From an uncultured Asticcacaulis sp. (GTDB taxonomy: Bacteria; Pseudomonadota; Alphaproteobacteria; Caulobacterales; Caulobacteraceae): DNA of 6,982 nucleotides. The number at the start of each line of letters is the position of its first letter. The stretch's first letter is position 1. Of the stretch, positions 1-6,540 are shown piece by piece. The stretch lies in the NCBI GenBank assembly GCA_946480525.1, contig CAMLLA010000224.1:1-6982 (forward strand), in the 5' to 3' direction. Below the pieces are notes generated by a model. The model was not told the DNA's origin, made no database searches, and saw nothing but the letters and a program-made list of their open reading frames with translations. Position numbers and translations under genes: made by a program.

Positions 1-828
1 GTCATCGCCCATGTCGGCCAAGCAACGAAGACCATCCGCATCGGCTCGGGCGGCATCATGCTGCCCAACCACTCGCCGCTGGTAATCGCCGAGCAGTTCG
101 GCACGCTGGAGGCGCTGTTCCCTGGCCGCGTCGATCTGGGTTTGGGCCGTGCGCCCGGCACCGACATGATGACGGCGCGGGCTTTGCGCCGGAACATGGA
201 CGCCGGTGTCGACAGCTTCCCGCAGGATATTCAGGAGCTTCAGGTCTATTTCGGCGCGCCCGACGACAATCAGCGCATCCTGGCTGTGCCGGGCATGAAT
301 GCCAATGTGCCGATCTGGCTGCTCGGCTCATCTCTCTATAGCGCGCAACTGGCGGCAGCCCTGGGCCTGCCTTACGCCTTTGCCTCGCACTTTGCGCCGG
401 AGCTTCTGTTCGACGCCCTGCATATCTACCGCAGCAATTTCCGGCCGTCCGAGACGCTGCAAAAGCCGCACACCATGGTCGGCGTCATGGGCGTGGCTGC
501 CGATACGGATGCCGAAGCCGAGTTTCTCTACACCTCGATGCAGCAGTCCTTCGCCAATCTGCGCCGCAATGTCCGCGTGCCGTTTCCGAAGCCGTCCTAC
601 GATGCGGTGGCCGACCTCAAGCCTGAGGAGACGGCGATGATCGATCACATGCTGCGCTACGCCATGGTCGGGTCGAAAGACACCATCTCAAAGCGCCTCG
701 GCAATTTCCTGGCCCAGACGCAGGCCGATGAGCTGATCATATCCATGCCGATCCACGACATCGACGCGCGGCTGAAGTCGGTTGAGCTGTTTGCCGAAGT
801 ACGCGATGGGATGAAGCTGGCGGCCTGA
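1..828 (+). CDS. LLM-class (luciferase-like) flavin-dependent oxidoreductase, 5' end missing
   Basis: This is the C-terminal 275 residues of a flavin-dependent monooxygenase-like protein with a bacterial-luciferase TIM barrel, expected in the cytoplasm. The frame is open from base 1 and ends at TGA 826-828. Full-length relatives are around 330 residues, so roughly 55-60 residues should lie to the left. Visible family signatures, counted from the first residue in the window, are [13 protein letters not shown] (15-27), [20 protein letters not shown] (31-50) followed by APGTD, WLLGSS, and [12 protein letters not shown]. These match the 'luciferase family oxidoreductase, group 1' (MsnO8/YhbW-like) subgroup. 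The ATG at base 58 is internal, because the residues before it continue the conserved strand. Members use FMN or a deazaflavin; substrate and cofactor cannot be read here. Its stop directly abuts the stop of the opposing DUF4153 gene with no bases between. Confidence 0.93.
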   Translation, partial: VIAHVGQATKTIRIGSGGIMLPNHSPLVIAEQFGTLEALFPGRVDLGLGRAPGTDMMTARALRRNMDAGVDSFPQDIQELQVYFGAPDDNQRILAVPGMNANVPIWLLGSSLYSAQLAAALGLPYAFASHFAPELLFDALHIYRSNFRPSETLQKPHTMVGVMGVAADTDAEAEFLYTSMQQSFANLRRNVRVPFPKPSYDAVADLKPEETAMIDHMLRYAMVGSKDTISKRLGNFLAQTQADELIISMPIHDIDARLKSVELFAEVRDGMKLAA

Positions 829-2580
829 TTACTTTGCGGATTTCACATCCCAAACGCGCTCTGCGTGCGCGTCACCGATCTTCAGGTCGTCGAGCTCAGG
901 TTGCTGTGCTGAAAGCTTTCCGGCTTTGAAGTCGGCCGCCTGTGTATCGGACAGATAGAGGTCACTGGCCCAGCGCCAGCCACTGTCTTCGTGTCTCATG
1001 ACTGCGACTCGCCGATCGCTGAGGATTAGCAGTTCCGGCTTGCCGTCGCGTGACAGGTCGATCAGTGCGGCGAAGCAGGACGGCGACGCTGTTTTCTCGG
1101 TGGCGCAGTCCGGGATCCTGGTGCCGTAGTCCTGTTTGAAGAAGTCGTCGGGCATTGCCGAGCCTTGCGGGAAGACGACGGTGAATTGCTTGGGATCGAC
1201 TTTCTTGCGTGCGGCTTCCGCCGGTTCGGCCATTTCGTAACGCGCGTCATCCTTGTATTGGCTGGCCTTGAGCGCGGCGGTGCGGATGGCTTCGGTCTTG
1301 CCAGTCGTCGTGAGTTTTTTCAGTTCCGCGCGGCCATAGGTGCCGGTATCGAAACGCAGTACGCGCCAGTCGAACTGATTGAGCGCGACCTTGCCCGATT
1401 GCAGACGTGCGGCCTGGCTTTCGGCGCTCAAACGGCTGGTATCAGCGACAGGGGTCAGAACGGCCAGCAGAATTGCCGCCTTGATAAAGGCCAGGCCGAT
1501 ATTGATCGGCTTCAGCAGGTGCAGCCAGCGGCCTTTCGGCCAGATGGCGGCGGTTGTATAGCCAAGGCCGTAGGCCAGCGCGACGATCACACCGACGCCT
1601 GCCAGGACGCGCTCGGGCGTCAGGCCGTATTGCTGGACGCGCAAGCCCAGGCTGAAGGCGGCCAGAACGGAAAAGACCAGCATCAATCCGCACGCCAGCC
1701 GGGCCGACCACCTCATAATGATGTGGACCGGGCGCTCCTCGTCGCCTTGCTGCCATGCGGCATTGACCAGCAGGACCAGTGCCACGCACGCCGCCAGCAG
1801 TGACGCCGTCGCGGCCTTCGTTTTCCACAGCGGTTCGAGTCCGCTGACGCATAAGGAAGCGGCGAAGACCACGCCGATCAGAGTGATCACAGGCAGGAGC
1901 CAGGACAGGACCCCGAGGACCAGTGCACGGAACCCCGTCATCAGCTTCGGCTGGACGTCGCCAAGATGCACCGAAGCGGCAAAGGCGAGGCCGGTGACCG
2001 GCCAGGCGAAGTATTCACTACGCAGCAGGTCTTTCAGCCACTCAAAGCCGATAAAGCCGAGCAGTGCTGCGCCCAGCCAGAGAATCCCCCAAAACAAGGC
2101 TGTGAACAGGATAGCGAGCGCCAGTTGCACGCCGCGCTTCCACGCTTCATCGAAGTAGGTCGCGTACGGGGCGACAATGCTACGCGCCTGATCGCCGCTG
2201 CTGATCAGTTCGTGCGTGATGAACAGGAAGGGGTAGATCAGGAAGCTGCTCTGGCTGAAGAAGGGCGCGTAATAGGCGTTTCCGGCGGCGTGGTGCCAGG
2301 TGATGCCGGCGATGAGGGCCAGGGCGGCCACGCCCCATACGGCAAGGCTCAGGCGGCGCATGGCACCGGCGCCGGCCCAGAAGATGAAGGCGCCCAGGCC
2401 CAGCGTGGAGGTAGCGGCGATGCGCCAGGCCTCAGGATGCCAGTTTTCCAGCCGCTCGGCGCCGGGTCGATCGGTGAGCCAGGCAAGCCCGAGGCCAAAG
2501 ACGAGGCCGATCGCCAGCCTGAAAATCAGGGCCTGTTGCGGCGAAAATGTGGAATTGGCCGGCATGTCGTCCCCCTGCAT
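829..2580 (-). CDS. DUF4153 domain-containing multi-pass membrane protein with soluble C-terminal region
   Basis: This 583-residue protein has no known function. The first two thirds hold about ten or eleven hydrophobic segments, roughly at residues 18-36, 54-73, 77-95, 112-124 (short), 150-178, 190-205, 218-243, 257-275, 293-312, 325-345 and 358-377, so it sits in the inner membrane. Their arrangement and local sequence resemble DUF4153 proteins of alphaproteobacteria. Residues about 380-583 are hydrophilic, contain two cysteines (C491, C502), and carry DLSRDGKPELLIL (508-520), which looks like an FG-GAP/VCBS-type strand. Two starts are possible: the ATG at 2580 has AAGG seven bases upstream, while the ATG at 2565 (residue 6) is preceded by AGGGGG at ordinary spacing. 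The longer form is listed. It is the last gene of the minus-strand unit, 42 bases after the histidine phosphatase. The DUF4153 assignment is from recalled family resemblance, not a profile search. Confidence 0.85.
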   Translation of the reverse strand: MQGDDMPANSTFSPQQALIFRLAIGLVFGLGLAWLTDRPGAERLENWHPEAWRIAATSTLGLGAFIFWAGAGAMRRLSLAVWGVAALALIAGITWHHAAGNAYYAPFFSQSSFLIYPFLFITHELISSGDQARSIVAPYATYFDEAWKRGVQLALAILFTALFWGILWLGAALLGFIGFEWLKDLLRSEYFAWPVTGLAFAASVHLGDVQPKLMTGFRALVLGVLSWLLPVITLIGVVFAASLCVSGLEPLWKTKAATASLLAACVALVLLVNAAWQQGDEERPVHIIMRWSARLACGLMLVFSVLAAFSLGLRVQQYGLTPERVLAGVGVIVALAYGLGYTTAAIWPKGRWLHLLKPINIGLAFIKAAILLAVLTPVADTSRLSAESQAARLQSGKVALNQFDWRVLRFDTGTYGRAELKKLTTTGKTEAIRTAALKASQYKDDARYEMAEPAEAARKKVDPKQFTVVFPQGSAMPDDFFKQDYGTRIPDCATEKTASPSCFAALIDLSRDGKPELLILSDRRVAVMRHEDSGWRWASDLYLSDTQAADFKAGKLSAQQPELDDLKIGDAHAERVWDVKSAK

Positions 2581-2622
2581 GTGTCTGCCTTGGCGGCGAG
2601 ACTACCACAGGGCGCGTGACAG

Positions 2623-3243
2623 TTAAATCCGCCCCATGGTCGTCTGGGCGTTGTAGATCTGCTGGATCGGCGCGTTGTTCGGATCGAGCGCGACCATGCG
2701 CCACTTGCCGTCTGCTTCTTCGAACATGACCGGCGCGCAGTTGGGGCTGGAATACATGTCGTCGAGGAACTTACGCGAAATGGCGCGGAACGGGATGCCA
2801 TGGCAGACGAACAGGCAGGTGTCGTTCAGCCGGTAATCATTGACGCAGGCGAAGACGCGGTCGAGAACGGCGGGCAAGGGCTCCGCGTTCCATGGATAGT
2901 GCTTGCCATCGACGTCGGCGGTAGGGTTCATGTGCTCGCGCATCTCTTCGCGGTGCTGATGGACCTCGTCGATCGTCATGCCTTCGAACAGGCCGAAGTT
3001 GCGCTCGATCAGGCGTGCATCGGTGACAGGTTCCAGACCAAGGCGTTCGCCGACCAGACGCGCCGTTTCATGGGCGCGGCCGAGTGGGCTGGTGACGATC
3101 TTGGTCAGGCCTTTGTCCGCAAAGAAAGCGGCAGCGGCGCGCGCTTGTTGGCGGCCCGTATCGTTGAGCGGAATGTCGGTCGAGCCCTGCAGGCGGGCCT
3201 CGACGTTCCAGTCGGTCTGGCCGTGACGAAGAACGAAGAACAT
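2623..3243 (-). CDS. Histidine phosphatase family protein (phosphoglycerate mutase-like)
   Basis: A 206-residue cytoplasmic enzyme of the branch that forms a phospho-histidine intermediate. The N-terminus gives the RHG signature with the nucleophile: FFVLRHGQTDWN, with R6, H7 and G8. Further family features follow in order: LQGSTDIPLN (18-27), TSPLGRAHETA (51-61, with phosphate-binding R56), ERNFGLFEGMT (80-90, with the likely acid/base glutamate), and the second histidine in VCHGIPFRAI (H148). All catalytic residues are present, so it should be active. The substrate is unknown; relatives act on phosphosugars, phosphoglycerate, alpha-ribazole phosphate or other phosphoesters. I chose the ATG at 3243 because the RHG motif should lie at the extreme N-terminus; the upstream in-frame ATG at 3339 would add 32 non-conserved residues inside the HIT gene. 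The stop of HIT and this start share a base (TAATG), and only a weak ribosome-binding site precedes it, suggesting reinitiation. Confidence 0.93.
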   Translation of the reverse strand: MFFVLRHGQTDWNVEARLQGSTDIPLNDTGRQQARAAAAFFADKGLTKIVTSPLGRAHETARLVGERLGLEPVTDARLIERNFGLFEGMTIDEVHQHREEMREHMNPTADVDGKHYPWNAEPLPAVLDRVFACVNDYRLNDTCLFVCHGIPFRAISRKFLDDMYSSPNCAPVMFEEADGKWRMVALDPNNAPIQQIYNAQTTMGRI

Positions 3244-3674
3244 TACAGCTTCGCCCGGATCTGTTCGGCCAGCGCCCTCAGGTCGTTCATATCGGCCATC
3301 TTGCCAGATGCGTGGCCGCGTTCGGCCTGGTCGTTCCACACCGGCAGGATATGGAAGTGGATATGGAAGACGGTTTGCCCCGCTGCCTCACCATTGAACT
3401 GCATGAGGCGCACGCCATCGGGATTGAGCGCATCGCGAACGGCGCGGGCGATCCTCTGGGTCTTGCCGACCAGGTCGCGAAGATCTCTCGGAGCGATATC
3501 GAACAGGTTGCAGGCATTGATCTTGGGGATAACCAGCGTGTGACCCTTCGACTGCGGGAAAGCGTCCATAAAGCTTAAGATTCGCTCGTCTTCATAGACC
3601 TTGGCGGAGGGGATATCGCCGGCGATGATCTTGGCGAAGATGTTGCCGGTGTCGTAGGTCAGATCGAGGCTCAT
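3243..3674 (-). CDS. HIT family protein (histidine triad nucleotide hydrolase/transferase, HinT-like)
   Basis: A 143-residue cytoplasmic protein of the usual length for bacterial HinT-type proteins, which hydrolyse purine nucleoside phosphoramidates and aminoacyl-adenylates or related AMP conjugates. The opening NIFAKIIAGDIPSAKVYED is the standard HIT start. SKGHTLVIPK (42-51) is the next conserved strand, QFNGEAAGQTVFH holds the conserved Asn94, and the triad is HIHFH with H104, H106 and H108, where the middle histidine is normally the nucleophile. I chose the ATG at 3674 because homology begins there and GAAGGG lies about nine bases upstream; the in-frame ATG at 3773 would run across the divergent spacer into crcB. 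This is the first gene of the minus-strand unit, and its TAA overlaps the ATG of the histidine phosphatase by one base. The true substrate is not visible. Confidence 0.95.
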   Translation of the reverse strand: MSLDLTYDTGNIFAKIIAGDIPSAKVYEDERILSFMDAFPQSKGHTLVIPKINACNLFDIAPRDLRDLVGKTQRIARAVRDALNPDGVRLMQFNGEAAGQTVFHIHFHILPVWNDQAERGHASGKMADMNDLRALAEQIRAKL

Positions 3675-3750
3675 CGGCGTTTTCCCTTCGTTGCGATAAT
3701 CGCTATCTAGTAGACTATGCACCTTGGGCCAAGAGGCGTAATACCGCCAT
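3675..3750. promoter_or_regulatory. Divergent promoter region between the HIT unit and the crcB operon
   Basis: This 76-base spacer separates two diverging transcription units and is the only substantial non-coding stretch in the window, so it should hold both promoters. It is clearly more AT-rich in its middle (about 3691-3720) than the flanking genes. Possible but weak elements are TTGCGA at 3691-3696 with GACTAT at 3713-3718 for the plus direction, and TTGGCC with TAGATA seventeen bases on for the minus direction. Neither is close to consensus. Three short perfect inverted repeats lie here: GCGAT-A-ATCGC (3693-3703), TCTA-G-TAGA (3706-3714) and CTTGG-G-CCAAG (3723-3733). I see no fluoride riboswitch before crcB. 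The crcB ribosome-binding site is poor: AAGAGG at 3731-3736 lies fourteen bases from the start codon. Confidence 0.45.
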
Positions 3751-4119
3751 ATGTTGAATGTTTTTCTTGTCATGATCGGCGGCGCCCTTGGATCGGCGGC
3801 GCGTTACGGGCTTGGGCGCTGGCTGAACGCTGCCTGGCCCTATGGCACCTTCGCCGCCAATGTGCTGGGCGGTCTGCTGATGGGGCTGGTCATGGGCTTC
3901 CTCCTGCGCAATCCCGGCGAAGGCGAGCGCCTGCGCCTGCTGCTGGCAACGGGCGTTCTGGGCGGTTTCACGACCTTTTCGTCGTTTTCGCTGGAAACTG
4001 TGCAGATGCTGGAACGCCGCGACTACGCCGGCGGTCTGGTTTATGCCGGTCTGTCGGTAGTATTATCGGTTGCCGCAGTTGCGCTGGGGCTGTTCATCGT
4101 GCGAAAGGTCGCCGCATGA
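3751..4119 (+). CDS. crcB: Fluoride efflux channel CrcB (Fluc)
   Basis: A 122-residue inner-membrane protein of the CrcB/Fluc family, which exports fluoride passively as a dual-topology homodimer. It has four hydrophobic segments, about residues 2-20, 32-53, 62-83 and 96-117, and the typical length for the family. Signatures present are GGALGSAARY (10-19), GTFAANVLGG (32-41) with conserved Asn37, and GGFTTFSSFSLE (71-82), which forms the central ion pathway. Only one crcB copy is present, consistent with a homodimer rather than the paired two-gene form seen in some Gram-positive bacteria. The ATG at 3751 gives the usual N-terminus (MLNV); the next ATG (residue 8) would clip the first helix and has no better ribosome-binding site. 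It is the first gene of the plus-strand operon, and its TGA overlaps the start of rluC as ATGA. Confidence 0.95.
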   Translation: MLNVFLVMIGGALGSAARYGLGRWLNAAWPYGTFAANVLGGLLMGLVMGFLLRNPGEGERLRLLLATGVLGGFTTFSSFSLETVQMLERRDYAGGLVYAGLSVVLSVAAVALGLFIVRKVAA

Positions 4120-5123
4120 GTAAGGAAGTCAAAACCCTCTACGTCACCGACGGAGAGGACGGGGTACGCCTCGACAAGTTTTTCAAGCGCCGCTGGCCGC
4201 ATATCAACCACGTCCAACTGAACAAGCTGGTCCGGTCAGGACAGGTGCGCGTTGACGGCGGCCGGGTCAAGGCCGACACGCGGCTGACGACGGGCCAGAC
4301 CGTGCGCGTGCCGCCGCTGCCCGACGCGCCGACCGAGGACCAGCAAAAGCGTGAACGCGCGACTTTGAGCCCGCAGGAAGTCAAGTACGCGCGTTCACTG
4401 GTGATCTACGAAGACGAGGACGTCATCGCGATCAACAAGCCATCGGGCCTGGCGGTCCAGGGCGGCACCAAGACCAAGAACCATATCGACCGGCTGCTGT
4501 CGGCGTGGGGCGAGGGGCTGGAACGCCCGCGCCTGGTCCACCGTCTCGACCGCGATACGTCGGGTGTGCTGTTGCTTGGCAAATCGCCGGCGGCTGCCGC
4601 CCGTCTGGCGGGGGCGTTTGCCAAGCGCCGCGCCAACAAGACCTACTGGGCGCTGGTCGTCGGCAACCCCAAGCCGGAAGACGGCTATATCGACGTACCG
4701 CTGGTGAAAAAGGGCTTCCACGACCGCGAAATCGTCCAGGTCGCAGACCCCAAGGAGCCAGGCGCCGAAGTGGCCGAAACCGAATATGTCACCATCGGCC
4801 GTGCGGGTCCGCGCGTCGCCTGGATGGGGCTGCGTCCGCATACCGGCCGGACGCACCAACTGCGCGCCCACATGCAGGCGATCGGCCATTCGATCCTGGG
4901 CGATCCGAAATACGGCAACGAAGCCAGCCGTGAACTGTCGGAGGGGCTGGGGCTGCAACTGCATCACCGCCGCATCGAGCTGCCGCACCCGACGCAGGGC
5001 ACGCTGATCGTCGAAGCGCCGCTCGATCCGGTCAGCAAGGCGGGCTTCGACCGCTTCGGCTTTGACTGGCACGACGCGGAGGCCGATCCGTTTGTGAAGA
5101 AGAGCAAGAAGAGCCGCAGATGA
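4116..5123 (+). CDS. rluC: RluA-family 23S rRNA pseudouridine synthase, RluC type
   Basis: A 335-residue enzyme that converts specific uridines in 23S rRNA to pseudouridine; E. coli RluC modifies positions 955, 2504 and 2580. Residues about 17-65 form an S4 RNA-binding domain (VRLDKFFKRR ... SGQVRVDGGRVKADTRLTTGQTVRVPP), and the wording of this segment favours RluC over RluD. The catalytic domain has INKPSGLAVQGG (106-117), VHRLDRDTSG (141-150) with catalytic Asp145, RPHTGRTHQLRAHM (240-253) and ILGDPKYG (260-267). The tail is strongly basic (KKSKKSRR). The ATG at 4116 is preceded by AAAGG seven bases upstream and overlaps the crcB stop as ATGA; an in-frame ATG at 3717 would put this frame across all of crcB. 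The end overlaps the HAD phosphatase as another ATGA. The exact target uridines are inferred from the family. Confidence 0.95.
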   Translation: MSKEVKTLYVTDGEDGVRLDKFFKRRWPHINHVQLNKLVRSGQVRVDGGRVKADTRLTTGQTVRVPPLPDAPTEDQQKRERATLSPQEVKYARSLVIYEDEDVIAINKPSGLAVQGGTKTKNHIDRLLSAWGEGLERPRLVHRLDRDTSGVLLLGKSPAAAARLAGAFAKRRANKTYWALVVGNPKPEDGYIDVPLVKKGFHDREIVQVADPKEPGAEVAETEYVTIGRAGPRVAWMGLRPHTGRTHQLRAHMQAIGHSILGDPKYGNEASRELSEGLGLQLHHRRIELPHPTQGTLIVEAPLDPVSKAGFDRFGFDWHDAEADPFVKKSKKSRR

Positions 5124-5800
5124 GACTAGCCGTTTGGGACGTCGATGGGACGCTCGTCGATAGCCGTTCGTCGATCTTGAAGGGGCTGCAAGAGGCGGCG
5201 GTTATTCTGGGCTTGAATGAACCAACTTACGAAGATGTCCGCCAGATTGTCGGTCTATCGCTGCTGGAAGCCATTCAGAGCATGAGGCCGGACCTGGCGC
5301 CCGATGTCGCCGAACGCTACGCTTACGAATACAAGCAGTCCTTTATCCGCGCCCATGCCCAGCCCGATTTCCACGAGCCGCTCTATGAAGGTGCGGACGC
5401 CTGCCTGCGCCGGCTGAAGGCCGAGGGTTGGCTGATGGGCATGGCGACGGGCAAGTCGCGGCGTGGCATCGAACGCAATACCGCAGTCTACGACTGGCAC
5501 GGCATTTTCGATTGCAGCTTCTGCGCCGATGACGGCCCATCCAAGCCGCATCCGCACATGCTGAGACGTAATCTGGAGCATGTTGGCGTCGAGCCGCATC
5601 AGGCGGTGATGATCGGTGACACGGCACACGATATCCGCATGGGGCTTGGCGCCGGGGTCCATACGATCGGCGTTTCGTGGGGCTTCCATACGGTCGACGA
5701 ACTGAAGGCTGCCGGTGCGCACGTCATCGTCCACGATTTCGATGCATTGAATGCGGCGCTCGACGCCTTTGTGCCCGAAGACATAAAGGCTGCGACATGA
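5120..5800 (+). CDS. HAD-superfamily hydrolase, phosphoglycolate phosphatase-like
   Basis: A 226-residue cytoplasmic phosphatase of the HAD superfamily with a helical cap (about residues 15-85) inserted after motif I, as in phosphoglycolate phosphatase and beta-phosphoglucomutase relatives. All four motifs are visible: WDVDGTLVD (6-14) with nucleophile Asp7 and acid/base Asp9; MATGKSRRG with Thr110; PSKPHPHML with Lys142; and VMIGDTAHDIRMG with Asp167 and Asp171 for magnesium. It should therefore be active; the substrate is not determined, though Gph-like annotation is common for this clade. The ATG at 5120 overlaps the rluC stop as ATGA. Its likely ribosome-binding site is the purine run (AAGAAGAG) that also encodes the basic tail of RluC, six bases upstream. 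The stop overlaps the ATP12 start in the same way. Confidence 0.94.
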   Translation: MRLAVWDVDGTLVDSRSSILKGLQEAAVILGLNEPTYEDVRQIVGLSLLEAIQSMRPDLAPDVAERYAYEYKQSFIRAHAQPDFHEPLYEGADACLRRLKAEGWLMGMATGKSRRGIERNTAVYDWHGIFDCSFCADDGPSKPHPHMLRRNLEHVGVEPHQAVMIGDTAHDIRMGLGAGVHTIGVSWGFHTVDELKAAGAHVIVHDFDALNAALDAFVPEDIKAAT

Positions 5801-6540
5801 CCTACAAGGCAGAAGCCCCCTCGAAGAAGAGCGATCAGTTGGGCCATCGTCCCAAGCGGTTTTGGCGCGAAGCCTTGCCGGCTCAGGTCGCGGAAGGGTT
5901 CGAAATCCATCTCGATGGCCGGGCGGTCAAGACGCCTCAGGGCCATGCGCTGCGCTTCCCGACACTGGCCCTTGCCGGTCAGGTGGCCGGGGAGTGGTCG
6001 GCGGTGGGCGAATACGTCGGTTACGAAGATATGCCGCTGACGCGTCTGGGTTTTGCCGCGGTCGACCGCATGGACACGCTGGTCGCTGAAACGGTCGGCG
6101 AGGTGCTGCGCTATACCGAAACCGACCTGATCTGTTATCCGTCGGAATATCCGGCGGCTCTGATCGAGCGCGAAGACGCTGCCTGGCTGCCGCTGATCGA
6201 ATGGGCCGGCGAGGCACTGGGGCTGGAATTCCGGCAGAACCGGACACTGATCCACAAACCGCAGCCGGCGGAAACCGCTGCGCGCATTCAGGCCCTGGTC
6301 GAGAACGCTTCGGCCTATGAACGCTCAGGCCTGATGTCGGCCATTCCGCTGTTCGGTTCGGTGGTTCTGGCCCTGGCCGTGTGGAAGGGCAGGCTTTCCG
6401 GCGAGGCGGCGTTTGAAGCCTCGCGCGTCGGTGAGGACTTCCAGACCGAGACTTGGGGGCGCGACGAAGAAGCGGCCCAGCGCGCGGCTTCGATGCGGGC
6501 TCAGGCGCGCAGTCTCGACACCTGGTTCAGGAACCTCTGA
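5797..6540 (+). CDS. ATP12 family F1-ATPase assembly chaperone
   Basis: A 247-residue soluble protein matching the ATP12 family, whose mitochondrial member binds the F1 alpha subunit and is needed for assembly of the F1 sector of ATP synthase. Among bacteria the family is essentially alphaproteobacterial. Signatures are RFWREA (21-26), IHLDGRAVKTPQG (37-49), LALAGQVAGEWSAV (57-70), MPLTRLGFAAVDRM (79-92), YTETDLICYPSEYPAALIER (106-125), WLPLIEWAGEALG (130-142) and the conserved acidic C-terminal segment GEDFQTETWGRDEEA (212-226). No signal peptide is seen, as expected for a cytoplasmic chaperone. The ATG at 5797 overlaps the HAD stop as ATGA and has AAAGG seven bases upstream; an in-frame ATG at 5677 would add 40 residues of arginine/cysteine-rich out-of-frame HAD sequence. 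It is the last gene of the operon. Its final 14 bases overlap the opposing Mpo1-like gene. Confidence 0.95.
   Translation: MTYKAEAPSKKSDQLGHRPKRFWREALPAQVAEGFEIHLDGRAVKTPQGHALRFPTLALAGQVAGEWSAVGEYVGYEDMPLTRLGFAAVDRMDTLVAETVGEVLRYTETDLICYPSEYPAALIEREDAAWLPLIEWAGEALGLEFRQNRTLIHKPQPAETAARIQALVENASAYERSGLMSAIPLFGSVVLALAVWKGRLSGEAAFEASRVGEDFQTETWGRDEEAAQRAASMRAQARSLDTWFRNL

Noticed and set aside
1165..1803. 212-codon open frame on the plus strand opposite the DUF4153 gene
   Set aside because: It is a GC-rich shadow of a real gene: glutamine/glycine/arginine-rich, no recognisable motif and no ribosome-binding site, while the opposite strand has clear membrane segments.
1989..2003. 15-base perfect palindrome GGCCGGT-G-ACCGGCC
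   Set aside because: It lies inside coding sequence for a membrane helix, and a palindrome of this length is expected about 0.4 times by chance in 7 kb, more often in GC-rich DNA.
1966..2619. 217-codon plus-strand open frame opposite the N-terminal half of DUF4153
   Set aside because: Low-complexity composition rich in G, A, E and Q with no family signature; explained by codon bias of the true minus-strand gene.
2800..3543. 247-codon plus-strand open frame across the histidine phosphatase and HIT genes
   Set aside because: It lies opposite two genes with complete catalytic motifs and shows no protein signature of its own.
4395..5072. 225-codon minus-strand open frame opposite rluC
   Set aside because: The sense strand encodes all catalytic RluA-family motifs; the antisense translation has no recognisable domain.
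5599..6255. 218-codon minus-strand open frame opposite the HAD-ATP12 junction
   Set aside because: Shadow of two well-supported genes, with no motif and no plausible ribosome-binding site.
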